Of a DNA stretch of 50,895 nucleotides, positions 16,630-25,753 are shown one piece after another; within the stretch, counting starts at the first letter, position 1; every line of letters begins with the position of its first letter. The notes beneath the pieces are model-generated. The model searched no databases, was not told where the DNA came from, and saw only the letters and a program-made list of their open reading frames with translations. Origin of the DNA: Candidatus Cloacimonadota bacterium (lineage in GTDB: Bacteria; Cloacimonadota; Cloacimonadia; Cloacimonadales; Cloacimonadaceae); the NCBI GenBank assembly GCA_023228125.1, contig JALOBT010000016.1:1-50895 (forward strand), given 5' to 3'. Position numbers and translations under genes: made by a program.

Positions 16630-18465
16630 ATGCAGATACTAACTATTGTGGTATTGGTGGCAGTGATAATCAATATCATCCTGACTTTGTTGAGGAAGAC
16701 TGAAGCCAGCGTCGATATCGATAAGCTGGTAACACCTATAAAGGCCGAACTGGACAGGTTATCGCTTGTCATTAAGAATGATAACTCAAACAATAAGAAC
16801 GAAATCAATAATCTGCTTTCGGCGGTGAAAAACGAGCTGAATCAGAGCCTGAAGGATAATAGGACCGAATTGAACGATTCGCTGGAGAAGTTCCGTTTAA
16901 CCATTGAATCGAAGATGGCTGCTTTTTCCGAATCCTTAAAAGGCAGCTCGGAAGGAATCCTGAATAAGCAGGAAGAAATCCGCAAAGAAACGGAGGCCAA
17001 GCTAACAACCTTCCAGACAACACTAAACGACTCTTTAAAGACCCTGAATGACAGCTTACAAGCCAGGCTCAATGAATTTGGAGCTCAGCAAAAAGCCGAA
17101 GCCAGCGCCACCATATCCAAGCAAGAAGAAATCCGCAAAGAGACTGAAACCAAGCTGGAAGAGATGAGAAAGAACATCACAAAATCCATCGAAGAGCTCA
17201 GCAGCAACATGAAAACTGAGCTTGGCAATCAGATCAATGTGCAAAACACGAATTCGGAAGCAACCCTGAAAAAACAGACAGAAATACGTCAGGAAACAGA
17301 GCAGAAATTGAACGAATTTAGTAAGTCTATGAATGATTCTGTGGATTCACTCAGCCAATCGATGGCGAAAAAGCTCTCTGAATTTGGGGATGTCCAAAAG
17401 ACCAACTCAGAAGATTATATCAAAAAACATGATGACATCAAGAATGCCACAGATCTTAAACTGGAAGCGATCCGAAAGACCGTGCAAGATAAGCTGGAAG
17501 CCTTGCAAGATGCCAATAGTAAGAAGCTCGATGAGATGAGGCAAACGGTGGATGAAAAACTCCAGCAAACCCTAAATACCAGATTGACCGAATCCTTCAA
17601 ACAGGTAAGTGACCAGCTCGACAAGGTGCACATCGGTCTGGGGACTATGACCTCTCTGGCAAACGATGTGGGTGGGCTGAAAAAAGCGCTTACAAACGTG
17701 AAAACAAGAGGCATGATCGGAGAAATACAGCTTGAGAGTCTCCTCAGCTCTGTGCTGAGCCCAGATCAGTATGAGAGTAATGTGCAGGTCAAGAAAAACT
17801 CTCAGCAAAGGGTAGAATTTGCCATAAAACTGCCGGGCAGAGAAGAGGATTTGACCCCCTTATACTTACCCATAGATTCAAAATTTCCAGATGCCTCCTA
17901 TCAAAAGCTTTTGCAGGCGTATGAAGATGCAGATACCCCCAGAATCAGTCAGGCCAGAAAAGAGCTCGAAAACGCCATAAAGCTCTCGGCAAAAGACATT
18001 AATGAAAAATACATCGATCCGCCAGCCACCACAGACTGGGGTATTTTGTTCCTGCCTTTTGAGGGTTTGTATGCAGAAGTGCTGCAAAATTCCAATCTTG
18101 TGCGCTATCTGCAAACCGAATATCATGTTACGCTTGCAGGCCCCACCACTTTGGGCGCCTTCATCAATAGCCTGCAAATGGGCTTCAAGACTTTGGCCAT
18201 TCAAAAAAGATCGAGCGAAGTCTGGCAATTATTGGGTGCGGTGAAGACACAATTCCAGATGTTCGGGAACGTCCTGGATGCGGCTCAAAAGAAAATCAGA
18301 GGAGCCGGTGACGATATCGAGAAGCTGGTGGGAACCAGGACTCGTATGATACAATCCAAATTGAGGCATGTGGAGCTCTTACCCAGCCGGGAAGCAAATA
18401 GTATCATAGAAATTGCAGATCAAAGCGATGAGGACACCGAAAGCGACGAAAATTCCGATTCCTGA
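16630..18465 (+). CDS. rmuC: DNA recombination protein RmuC
   Basis: The protein has 611 residues. RmuC-type proteins are predicted membrane-anchored nucleases that limit DNA rearrangement. A single N-terminal transmembrane helix (MQILTIVVLVAVIINIILTL) is followed by a very long coiled coil to about residue 330. This contains three near-copies of KQ(E/T)EIR(K/Q)ETE-KL. The C-terminal RmuC domain includes TRGMIGEIQLESLLSSVL, LPIDSKFPDASYQKLL and LFLPFEGLYAEVL. An acidic tail closes the protein. RmuC genes recur next to type I restriction operons, so its place behind hsdM-rhuM-hsdS is not accidental. Confidence 0.9.
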   Translation: MQILTIVVLVAVIINIILTLLRKTEASVDIDKLVTPIKAELDRLSLVIKNDNSNNKNEINNLLSAVKNELNQSLKDNRTELNDSLEKFRLTIESKMAAFSESLKGSSEGILNKQEEIRKETEAKLTTFQTTLNDSLKTLNDSLQARLNEFGAQQKAEASATISKQEEIRKETETKLEEMRKNITKSIEELSSNMKTELGNQINVQNTNSEATLKKQTEIRQETEQKLNEFSKSMNDSVDSLSQSMAKKLSEFGDVQKTNSEDYIKKHDDIKNATDLKLEAIRKTVQDKLEALQDANSKKLDEMRQTVDEKLQQTLNTRLTESFKQVSDQLDKVHIGLGTMTSLANDVGGLKKALTNVKTRGMIGEIQLESLLSSVLSPDQYESNVQVKKNSQQRVEFAIKLPGREEDLTPLYLPIDSKFPDASYQKLLQAYEDADTPRISQARKELENAIKLSAKDINEKYIDPPATTDWGILFLPFEGLYAEVLQNSNLVRYLQTEYHVTLAGPTTLGAFINSLQMGFKTLAIQKRSSEVWQLLGAVKTQFQMFGNVLDAAQKKIRGAGDDIEKLVGTRTRMIQSKLRHVELLPSREANSIIEIADQSDEDTESDENSDS

Positions 18466-18695
18466 AGAAACTGAGCGTGCATAGCTAAACTGTTTGTGAC
18501 GATTATCCTGAAACAGAGAGTGTAGCAGCAACGGCGTGCTGCGCTACAGCCCAAGATGAAGGGAAATTCTCCGAACCGCTGACACCACAGGCTATAAAAC
18601 TTTGTTCTAAAAATATAAGGTGTTTTTTGGGCTGATCTGATTATCATGTTTCCAGAGCATAGTAAATTAATAGGATATGCTCAAAGGAGTTGATC
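18466..18695. other. Gap with a GGAACGGCGTCC-type hairpin box
   Basis: No gene is seen. At about 18521-18546 is a short inverted repeat GTAGCAG-caacggcgt-GCTGCGCTAC, a relative of the boxes near 12370 and 47263. The AGGAG site of the SDR gene lies at 18685-18689. Confidence 0.4.
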
Positions 18696-19445
18696 ATGAA
18701 AAGATTAGAAAACAAAGTCGCCCTGATCACCGGCGCCGCAAAAGGTATGGGCAAAGCTGAAGCGCAGCTCTTTGCCCAGGAAGGTGCCAAGCTAATCATT
18801 AGCGATATTGATCTGGAAAACCTGACTATTCTGGAGAAGGAATTATCCGCTGCCGGAACCCAGGTAATTGCGATCAAACATGACGTTTCTTCGGAATTGG
18901 ACTGGGCTGCGGTGGCAAAACAGGCCGAAAACGCCTTTGGCAAAGTGGATATTCTCATTAATAACGCTGGGATACTTGGTCCGGACGGGATCGAGGCCAC
19001 AAGCTTGGAAAATTGGAACAAAATCATCGGTGTGAATCAAACCGGAACCTGGCTGGGTATGAAGCATATCATTCCCTTGATGCGGAAAGCGGGTGGAGGT
19101 TCTATTGTGAATATATCCTCCATTTATGGGCTGATCGGAAGCGGAACTTCTGCCGCTTATCAGGCTTCCAAAGGAGCAGTGCGCATCCTCTCCAAAACCG
19201 CCGCCGTGGAATATGCCGCAGAGCAGATCCGGGTAAATACCATCTTCCCCGGAGCCATCGCCACGCCCATGGTATCCGAAGCGCTCACGGAAGAGGATTT
19301 GCAAGGCCTGCTATCTGCAGTGCCGATGAAGCGAATAGGCAAACCCATCGAAGTTGCCTATGGTGCGCTGTTTTTGGCCAGCATCGAAAGCTCTTATATC
19401 ACGGGGGCTGAGCTCGTGATCGATGGAGGATGGACCATTCCCTAA
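18696..19445 (+). CDS. Short-chain dehydrogenase/reductase (SDR)
   Basis: The protein has 249 residues. It is a classical SDR, NAD(P)-dependent, acting on an unknown alcohol or ketone. Visible motifs are the TGAAKGMG cofactor loop near residue 12, an NNAG motif near 90, the catalytic Ser and YxxxK in SSIYGLIG and AAYQASKGA, and the VNTIFPGAIATPM segment. An acidic D (SDIDLENL) after the second strand favours NAD over NADP. AGGAG at 18685-18689 fits the ATG at 18696; the TTG at 18690 would be too close. It looks like the glucose-1-dehydrogenase/3-ketoacyl reductase branch, but the substrate cannot be told. Confidence 0.9.
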   Translation: MKRLENKVALITGAAKGMGKAEAQLFAQEGAKLIISDIDLENLTILEKELSAAGTQVIAIKHDVSSELDWAAVAKQAENAFGKVDILINNAGILGPDGIEATSLENWNKIIGVNQTGTWLGMKHIIPLMRKAGGGSIVNISSIYGLIGSGTSAAYQASKGAVRILSKTAAVEYAAEQIRVNTIFPGAIATPMVSEALTEEDLQGLLSAVPMKRIGKPIEVAYGALFLASIESSYITGAELVIDGGWTIP

Positions 19446-19566
19446 GTTTGAAGGCATCCGCCCTTACAGAAAACCTCCCTCAATGTATAGACAAATGGCT
19501 CTGTATGCCAGAAAATTTGGCACAGACATAGTAACCGAAACCGAAAAAAAGATTCATGAGGTAAAC

Positions 19567-20049
19567 ATGAAGAAATATATTTTGCTCGCAACACTATACC
19601 TGTTTATGGCGGCATTGATGGCAAGGGTGACAGGTCTGTATGACCTGAGCTATGCCCAGGACATGGCAGAAGCGCACGAGGCTCTTTTGGCAAAGGGTTT
19701 TGAGGAGATAGAAAACGACTATGCAGCCGTGATCTACAGAAATGCTAAGATTCCAGAGCTCATAGATCTCGAACTGCAGGATACCTTTGATGTGGGCAGT
19801 ATCAGCAGTTGGACTGCTCGATTCAACGTGAAAGATAATCCCGGGTTCGTTCAGAAAATGCTCTCGGATTTGAAGGCTATTCATAAAAAAGAACCTGCCC
19901 CAAGCGCTCCCAATATCGAAGATTGGTTCTGGGACCTTGGCGATACCTATGAATTGGGTATGTATTTATCTGAAGATAAATCCACACTAACGATTGAATA
20001 CATTGATATTGATGAGTCCTGGTTTTGGGGAGACTCATCTGACTGGTGA
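19567..20049 (+). CDS. Small exported hypothetical protein
   Basis: The protein has 160 residues. A typical signal peptide (MKKYILLATLYLFMAALMA) follows GAGG five bases before the ATG. Upstream in-frame extension is possible but lacks a ribosome site. The mature part has no cysteine and is acidic, ending with two IDIDESWFWGDS-like aromatic/acidic turns. No family is recognised. It is likely periplasmic or surface exposed. Confidence 0.7.
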   Translation: MKKYILLATLYLFMAALMARVTGLYDLSYAQDMAEAHEALLAKGFEEIENDYAAVIYRNAKIPELIDLELQDTFDVGSISSWTARFNVKDNPGFVQKMLSDLKAIHKKEPAPSAPNIEDWFWDLGDTYELGMYLSEDKSTLTIEYIDIDESWFWGDSSDW

Positions 20050-20328
20050 AAAAAGACAGGCTTGTTCTTGAGGCTCCATAGGAACGGTATCTTCGATAGG
20101 ACAATCAATAGAAATATAGGGAGTTCTATCGGGAAGTTTGCATTCCGATAGACCCTGATCCGGGTAGATCTATGCGCTCTGCAGACGAGACGCCTGCAAT
20201 CCAGTAGCCCTCTATCCGGGTGATCTGTGTGATCCGTGTGACTATCAAAATATAGGGTAATATAGCGGGGTGCAGCAGGCGGGATGGAGCCGGCAGAACG
20301 GAGTCCACCACTACTGGGAAGAAATCCA
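20050..20328. other. Repeat-bearing gap before add
   Basis: This part of the gap contains an inverted repeat at 20125-20152 (TCTATCGG / CCGATAGA, loop of about 11 bases). At about 20218-20243 two direct decamers of the ATCCGTGTG family (GATCTGTGTG then ATCCGTGTGAC) are also found near 25388 and 47190. No gene is supported. Confidence 0.45.
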
Positions 20329-20357
20329 TTGACAGCAGCGCATTTATTAAATAGCTT
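20329..20357 (+). promoter_or_regulatory. Putative promoter of add
   Basis: TTGACA (20329-20334), 17 bases, TAGCTTG. This is one of the best fits to the recurrent pattern, about 25 bases before the start region of the gene. Confidence 0.45.
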
Positions 20358-20381
20358 GTCTGATAGGATAAGAGGAATTAA

Positions 20382-21449
20382 ATGATGAAATTAAAACTGA
20401 CAAAAGAACTGGTGCACCGGCTGCCGAAGACGGACTTGCACGTGCATTTGGACGGCAGTGTGCGCCCTGCCACCATCATAGATTTGGCCAAGAAGGGCAA
20501 GATAGAGCTGCCCACTTTTCAGCAGAGCGAGCTTGAGAAACTCATCGTTTGCGGCCCGCATACCCAGAGTCTGGAGGATTATCTCAGGGGCTTTCATATC
20601 GTGAATCTGGTGCTACAAACGGAGGAAGGCCTGAAGCGCGCGGCTTATGAACTCGCCGAAGATGCTGCCCGGGAAAACCTGCGTTACATGGAAGTGCGCT
20701 ATGCGCCTATCCTACATGCCAATAAAGGCTTGGAGCTCTCCGAGATTTCCCAGGCTGTGCTCGATGGTCTGAAAATAGCAGAAGAGGATTTTGGCATCAA
20801 AACCGGAGTGATCATCTGTGGAATCCGCAATATGGATCCCGATATCTCGCTGAAAATGGCAGAGTTGGCAGAAGAGTTTAAAAACAAGGGCGTGGTCGGC
20901 TTTGATCTGGCAGGTGGCGAATATAATAATCCGGCTCAGGTGCATAAAGCCGCCTTTGATCTGGCTAAAAAGCATAATCTGAATATCACCGTCCATGCCG
21001 GAGAGGCCGATGGCGCATCGTCCATCCATCAAGCCCTACACGCTTGCGGAGCTCATCGCATCGGACATGGCACCAGGCTGATAGAAGACAATGATCTGCT
21101 AAATTATGTGAATGATCACCGCATCCCTTTGGAGATCTGCATCAAGAGTAACGCCGACACCAAAGCGGTGGCTGAGACCAAAAGCCATCCCATTGATTTC
21201 TATCTGAAAAAGGGCATCCGGGTGACAGTAAATACCGATAACAGAACCATCAGCGACACCTGCATCACGGATGAATATATGCTGGCTATCAAGGAATTTG
21301 GCTGGGATTATCCCACCCTGAAAAAGGTGATCCTGAATGGCTTCAAAAGTGCCTTTCTCCCCTATCCGGAGCGGATAAGCCTCATTAAACAAACCCTGAA
21401 AGAACTGGGCGAGATCGAAGCAGAGCTTAAAACCCAGATGGCAGACTAA
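20382..21449 (+). CDS. add: Adenosine deaminase
   Basis: The protein has 355 residues. It hydrolyses adenosine (or a close analogue) to inosine and ammonia in purine salvage. Zinc-binding and catalytic motifs are present: TDLHVHLDGSV near the N-terminus, NITVHAGEADG with the catalytic glutamate, HRIGHGTRL, and VTVNTDNRTIS. NTDN rather than NTDD is usual for several bacterial branches. Two ATGs (20382, 20385) follow AGAGGA; the first is used. The next gene starts two bases after the stop, so add and gmhA are likely co-transcribed. Aminodeoxyfutalosine deaminases are close relatives and cannot be excluded. Confidence 0.92.
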   Translation: MMKLKLTKELVHRLPKTDLHVHLDGSVRPATIIDLAKKGKIELPTFQQSELEKLIVCGPHTQSLEDYLRGFHIVNLVLQTEEGLKRAAYELAEDAARENLRYMEVRYAPILHANKGLELSEISQAVLDGLKIAEEDFGIKTGVIICGIRNMDPDISLKMAELAEEFKNKGVVGFDLAGGEYNNPAQVHKAAFDLAKKHNLNITVHAGEADGASSIHQALHACGAHRIGHGTRLIEDNDLLNYVNDHRIPLEICIKSNADTKAVAETKSHPIDFYLKKGIRVTVNTDNRTISDTCITDEYMLAIKEFGWDYPTLKKVILNGFKSAFLPYPERISLIKQTLKELGEIEAELKTQMAD

Positions 21450-21451
21450 CC

Positions 21452-22051
21452 ATGCAAACAAAGATCAAACAAGCTTTTAGCGCGGCTCAGAAGGAGCTGG
21501 AGCAATTCTGCACAAGTGCGCACAACCTGCAGGTGATCGAAGAGATCGGACTCAGGATCGCCCAGACCTATCGCGAGCAGGGCAAAGTGATCATCTTTGG
21601 CAATGGCGGCAGTATGTGCGACGCCATGCACTTTGCCGAAGAGCTCACCGGCCGCTTTTACAAAGACCGCGAGCCTCTGCCCGCCATCGCCATCAGCGAT
21701 CCTTCCCACCTCACTTGTGTGGCCAATGACTACGGTTTTGAAGAGGTCTTTTCCCGGGCCGTGAAAGCTCATGCGCGTCCCTCAGATATAGTGATCGGCC
21801 TTTCTACCAGCGGAAATTCTGCCAATGTGAGCAAAGCTCTGGAAATGGCTCAAAAGCTGGGCTGTTTTACCGTGGCACTCTTAGGCGGATCCGGGGGAAA
21901 GATAGCCGGAAGCACAGATTATGAACTGATCGTGCCAGCCACAAGAAGCGACCGCGTGCAGGAGATTCATACCATGATCCTGCATATCCTGGTTGAATTG
22001 ATCGAAACCGAACTTTTTGAGCTGCCAGAACCCAATCCCATCTACGTATAA
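21452..22051 (+). CDS. gmhA: Phosphoheptose isomerase-like SIS-domain protein
   Basis: The protein has 199 residues with the full SIS fold. VIIFGNGGSMCDAMHFAEEL and GLSTSGNSANVSKAL are the phosphosugar-binding loops, and VQEIHTMILHILVE is the C-terminal helix of GmhA. GmhA converts sedoheptulose 7-phosphate to D-glycero-D-manno-heptose 7-phosphate for lipopolysaccharide core synthesis, matching an outer-membrane organism. The usual partners hldE and gmhB are not in the window. The ribosome site is weak, consistent with coupling to add. Confidence 0.85.
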   Translation: MQTKIKQAFSAAQKELEQFCTSAHNLQVIEEIGLRIAQTYREQGKVIIFGNGGSMCDAMHFAEELTGRFYKDREPLPAIAISDPSHLTCVANDYGFEEVFSRAVKAHARPSDIVIGLSTSGNSANVSKALEMAQKLGCFTVALLGGSGGKIAGSTDYELIVPATRSDRVQEIHTMILHILVELIETELFELPEPNPIYV

Positions 22052-22063
22052 AAGGATATTATC

Positions 22064-23098
22064 ATGAAAATAAGAACAAAAACACTCTGCACTCTCCTGA
22101 TCCTGCTCCTGGCTTTTGCCCTGGGGGCGGATTATTATGATGATGTGCAAGACCTCAGCGGAACTCAGTTGCTCTACGGCCTCAGGGATCTGATCTCGAG
22201 CAATACTTATTCCAGTTACAATGGTGCCAAAGACTTTCTTTATCAGGAGCTTGATAACGATAATGGTCAGGTCACCTGCATTTACACCGGCGAAGTCTAT
22301 AATATAAATAGTGACTATAACGGCCAGAGCAATCCCAATACCGAACACACCTATGCGCAAAGCTGGTTTAACCCTGCCACCGGAGTCAAAAAAGCCGATC
22401 TCCATCACCTTTTTGTCTGCACCATGCAGGTAAATTCCTCGCGGGGCAATCTGCCCTTTGGCAATGTGGCCAGCACCGCCGCTTCCAATGTGTATTATAG
22501 CTATACTCCCTTGCAGAGCTACCGGGGTTATGACAATTGGCAACACACTGTCTTTCAGGTGAATCCTGAATATCGCGGGAATACCGCCCGGGCCATCCTG
22601 TATTTTCATACCCGCTATGGCGATTCGCTGGTGCAAGGGGGTGTAAACATGCTTGACACTATGATCGAGTGGCATTACTCGGATCCACCGGATGCTGCGG
22701 AACTGACCCGGAACACCGCACTGCAAGGCTTTCAAACCAACCGCAATCCCTTTGTGGATCATCCCGAATATGTGAACCGCATCTGGCATCCAGAAATCTC
22801 TAATGAAGATGAATCAATCGCCGCTATGCCCACCCTCAGGATCGACAATGTCTATCCCAATCCCTTTCATAGTAAGGTGAATATCGCCCTCGATGCCAAA
22901 GCGGGAGATTCGATCAACGCTACAGTTTACAACCTAAAGGGTGAGAAGATCTATCACCAAGAGCTGGGAGCCGGACAGAGACAACTGAGCTGGGATGGCC
23001 GGAGCTCAGATGGAAAGCAAATGCCTGCGGGAGTATATTTTATCCGTTTTAGCACTGCCGATAGCCAGGTAAGTTCAAAGCTGCTCTTGATTCGCTAA
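22064..23098 (+). CDS. Secreted endonuclease I-family nuclease with T9SS-type sorting tail
   Basis: The protein has 344 residues. A signal peptide (TLCTLLILLLAFALGA) is followed by the endonuclease I domain: PNTEHTYAQSWF and KADLHHLFVCT (His-Asn active site), SSRGNLPFG, and RNPFVDHPEYV. From about residue 265, RIDNVYPNPFHSKVNI, YNLKGEKIYHQEL, LSWDGRSSDGKQMP and AGVYFIRF-SKLLLIR form a sorting tail. The predicted role is extracellular degradation of DNA/RNA, and its products would feed nucleoside salvage (add lies just upstream). The AAGGA site is 12 bases after gmhA. Confidence 0.92.
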   Translation: MKIRTKTLCTLLILLLAFALGADYYDDVQDLSGTQLLYGLRDLISSNTYSSYNGAKDFLYQELDNDNGQVTCIYTGEVYNINSDYNGQSNPNTEHTYAQSWFNPATGVKKADLHHLFVCTMQVNSSRGNLPFGNVASTAASNVYYSYTPLQSYRGYDNWQHTVFQVNPEYRGNTARAILYFHTRYGDSLVQGGVNMLDTMIEWHYSDPPDAAELTRNTALQGFQTNRNPFVDHPEYVNRIWHPEISNEDESIAAMPTLRIDNVYPNPFHSKVNIALDAKAGDSINATVYNLKGEKIYHQELGAGQRQLSWDGRSSDGKQMPAGVYFIRFSTADSQVSSKLLLIR

Positions 23099-23192
23099 GC
23101 ACGATCCAAAACATTTCAAGATCTGGAACAAATTGTGCAAGCATAGTTTGTTATCAAATAGCTGTGTTTCATCCACATAAAGGAGGTGTGAA

Positions 23193-24194
23193 ATGCGCAA
23201 GATCTTTTTACTGACACTTTTTTTGGGAGCTGTGTTGCTTTCGGCCAATCCCTTGATTCCAATGGCAATCCAACAGTTTTGGTTTGACGAAAGTGGCGAT
23301 CTCATGCTGCAATTTGGGTTTGAGAATGCCTATATGGCAGGTCACAACGTCAATATCAGCGATGGTGCACATACAATAGATCAAGAGCTTGAGCTGCCAG
23401 ATGATCCTCAAGGCTACCCTGTCACCATCAATTTAAATACACTGATGCCAGATTTGAGCCTCAGTCCGGAATCAGGTTTTTTACAGCTCCAGTTTCAAGA
23501 CTACTCTTTAGCAAATGAAGAGGTACGCTGGGGGCCCGGTGGCGATGTCGATCTTACTTCTCTGATTGCCACACAAAGCATATATCAAGCCAGATTAAAT
23601 TACGGTGGAGATAGCTACGAGCTATGGGCTAAAAGCGATCATCCGGATTTGGTGACAAATTACGACAGCAGCACAAGATCCACTATCTTGATATATACTA
23701 TGTATTCCGATGGCACGCCTGCCCCAGATGTTCCGCTATACTATAGAAGTTGGCAGCCTTGGGCACACAGTAATGATGAAGGGAAGATAGAGCTAAGTGT
23801 GCACTCTGCTAAAACCAATTTACGCATCTTTCAGCCGGGAACCCAAGAGCTGGTTCTGGATGAGACCTTCATCGCCGAACCGGCTGGCTGCTATGTCTAT
23901 AATGTGACGATAGCGCCTGTTTCAAACCAGGATCTGCATCAGCAAATCCCCAGAGTCACTCTGACACTGAGCCCCAATGTGCTGAAGCCTGGGCAGAAAG
24001 TGCGCCTTGATCTGGACAAAAGCGAGACAAGCCCTGGTAAATTGCGTCTGTTTGACGTGAAAGGGCGGATCGTGGGAGAATACCCGTTCACAGAGTCCTG
24101 GCAGCCACCAAAGCTGGGTAGCGGTGTATATTTCTTGCAGCTTGTGCAGGGTGATAAGGCCCTGGACTCTGCCCGATTCATCATGCTGAAATAA
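23193..24194 (+). CDS. Exported hypothetical protein with C-terminal sorting-like module
   Basis: The protein has 333 residues. A strong AAAGGAGGTG site precedes a signal peptide (MRKIFLLTLFLGAVLLSA). The middle is beta-rich with no recognised domain. The C-terminal 85 residues resemble the sorting module (TLTLSPNVLKPGQKVRLDL, LRLFDVKGRIVGE, GSGVYFLQLVQGDK, ARFIMLK). It follows the secreted nuclease by 94 bases and is in the same direction. Function unknown. Confidence 0.75.
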   Translation: MRKIFLLTLFLGAVLLSANPLIPMAIQQFWFDESGDLMLQFGFENAYMAGHNVNISDGAHTIDQELELPDDPQGYPVTINLNTLMPDLSLSPESGFLQLQFQDYSLANEEVRWGPGGDVDLTSLIATQSIYQARLNYGGDSYELWAKSDHPDLVTNYDSSTRSTILIYTMYSDGTPAPDVPLYYRSWQPWAHSNDEGKIELSVHSAKTNLRIFQPGTQELVLDETFIAEPAGCYVYNVTIAPVSNQDLHQQIPRVTLTLSPNVLKPGQKVRLDLDKSETSPGKLRLFDVKGRIVGEYPFTESWQPPKLGSGVYFLQLVQGDKALDSARFIMLK

Positions 24195-24206
24195 AGGCGT
24201 TCCGGC

Positions 24207-24806
24207 TTGCGAAATATTACACGCTTGTCGGTATTTGCGCTGGTGCTGATCTGCCTGTGGGGCATGTATTCTGCTCCACTACAGGCGCGGGCCAGCGGGC
24301 TCAGCTTTGAGACCGAGCAGCTTGTCTTCACTGTGCAAGATAGCCTTTGGCTCTTTGATGGTGATTTTGGCTTCTATAATAGCGGCCTACGAGAGCTGGA
24401 TCAAGCGATCTACTTTCCGGTGCCAGCAAACGAGACTCAAAGCCCGGCTGATCAGGTGAGTGTAGTGATAGGCGAACAGCAGCAGAGCTTGCCCGTCTTT
24501 GGAGTGAGTCCGCAGGGATTCTGGTTTCAGCTCTCCATGCAGCCCCAAAGCTATGAAACAGTCCGCATTCGCTATCAGCAGGTATTACGCGAGAATATGG
24601 CCTCTTATGTGCTGCTTACAGCTTTGACCTGGGGGAAACCGCTGGCTTATGCGAGCTATAGTCTGCATTTGCCCAAGGGTGCAAGGCTCTTGCACTCTCC
24701 TTTTGCAGAGCCGGAGATTAGCGCGCAGGATGGATGGAATAGCTACTATTGGGAGTTTTATGGATTTGTGCCGGAGGCTAATTTTGAAGCAGGGTGGGAG
24801 TATTAG
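24207..24806 (+). CDS. Exported hypothetical protein (TTG start)
   Basis: The protein has 199 residues. A hydrophobic leader (LSVFALVLICLWGMYSA) suggests a signal peptide. The TTG at 24207 is the first start after the stop at 24194, with AAAGG upstream. The mature protein is beta-rich with aromatic tails (GWNSYYWEFYGF). No family is recognised. The close spacing suggests co-transcription with 23193-24194. Confidence 0.65.
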   Translation: MRNITRLSVFALVLICLWGMYSAPLQARASGLSFETEQLVFTVQDSLWLFDGDFGFYNSGLRELDQAIYFPVPANETQSPADQVSVVIGEQQQSLPVFGVSPQGFWFQLSMQPQSYETVRIRYQQVLRENMASYVLLTALTWGKPLAYASYSLHLPKGARLLHSPFAEPEISAQDGWNSYYWEFYGFVPEANFEAGWEY

Positions 24807-25539
24807 AGGTTTTAGCGTTTTAAGGTTTTAACGACGGGGCGGACGCCTGCTTTGCCCAAACAGGATGTTTAGAAAGTTGAGAGGGTTTAGGCGGTTGTGA
24901 AGTCTTTCGTTGTAAGCGCTACAAAGCGCCACTACCTTGAGGCGGACTCTGTTCCCTCTGTATCACCCAGTATTTTCATACTACCATCTACGTAGATGAT
25001 CTACTTTCGACCTACTACCTGTTTTGACTTACAATTTTGACCTGCTTGTCAATCTGCAGATTTTCTATGGTTTCAAAGCTCCGATCCAGCTACAAGCGAT
25101 TCTCCCAGCAAAATTGTGAGTTAAAACAGGATTCATATAGCTGCGGGTGCCTGGCCTTCAAAGGCCAGGAAGGAGTCTTGATCCAGGTGATAGTCTCGTG
25201 GCGTGGGGGTTAGAAACCCCCACCTGGAGTCTTTCAAGGAGGGTGGGAGATTGTGACTACAGGAGGCGAATCCAACAACTGGACGCGGGACGCATCCAAT
25301 CCAGCGATGCCGCAATCCCATCCGGCAGCTTAGCAATCCAATCCAGCAGCATAGCTATCGGATCGTTTAGTCCATATATTCTTTATCCGTGTAAATCCGT
25401 TTGATCCGCACAATCCGTGTGACTATTCTTTTTTGGGACACGCACCAGCTGAAGCTGATTGGGCGGCCGTCTGAAGACAGCGTTACGGTATTGCATAGCC
25501 ATCTGCGAGATCGTTCAGATGCAGGCCGCCACGCAAATC
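24807..25539. other. Long non-coding gap with dispersed repeats and hairpins
   Basis: No gene is supported here. Contents: an inverted copy of the TAAAACGC octamer array at about 24806-24833; GTTTAGAAAGTTGAG and GGGTTTAG at about 24868-24892, the reverse complement of the CTAAACCCTCT/AAACTTTCC array at 37642-37690; a perfect hairpin GTGGGGGTT-aga-AACCCCCAC at 25203-25223; and decamers of the ATCCGTGTG type at about 25388-25421. Open frames in the stretch are short and lack family features. Confidence 0.5.
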
Positions 25540-25568
25540 TTGACAAAAATTGCAGGTTTAAAAAGCTT
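25540..25568 (+). promoter_or_regulatory. Putative promoter of the tRNA-Val pair
   Basis: TTGACA (25540-25545), 17 bases, AAGCTTG, ending about 12 bases before the first tRNA. It is a good copy of the recurrent pattern. Confidence 0.5.
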
Positions 25569-25580
25569 GTTCATTATAGT

Positions 25581-25657
<77 letters not shown>

Positions 25658-25666
25658 CACCTTAAA

Positions 25667-25743
25667 GGGTGATTAGCTCAGTTGGTTAGAGCGCTACGTT
25701 CACATCGTAGAGGTCACTGGTTCGAATCCAGTATCACCCACCA
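25667..25743 (+). tRNA. tRNA-Val (anticodon CAC)
   Basis: The sequence is identical to the preceding tRNA except at anticodon position 34 (C at 25701) and in the acceptor stem, which is fully paired (ATCACCC). CCA is encoded. A 9-base spacer separates the two. Anticodon CAC reads GUG. Confidence 0.95.
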
Positions 25744-25753
25744 CTTTTATCCC

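Noticed and set aside
20382..21449. Loss of an active-site aspartate in adenosine deaminase (NTDN)
   Set aside because: NTDN in this position is common in bacterial adenosine deaminases, so it is not evidence of inactivity.
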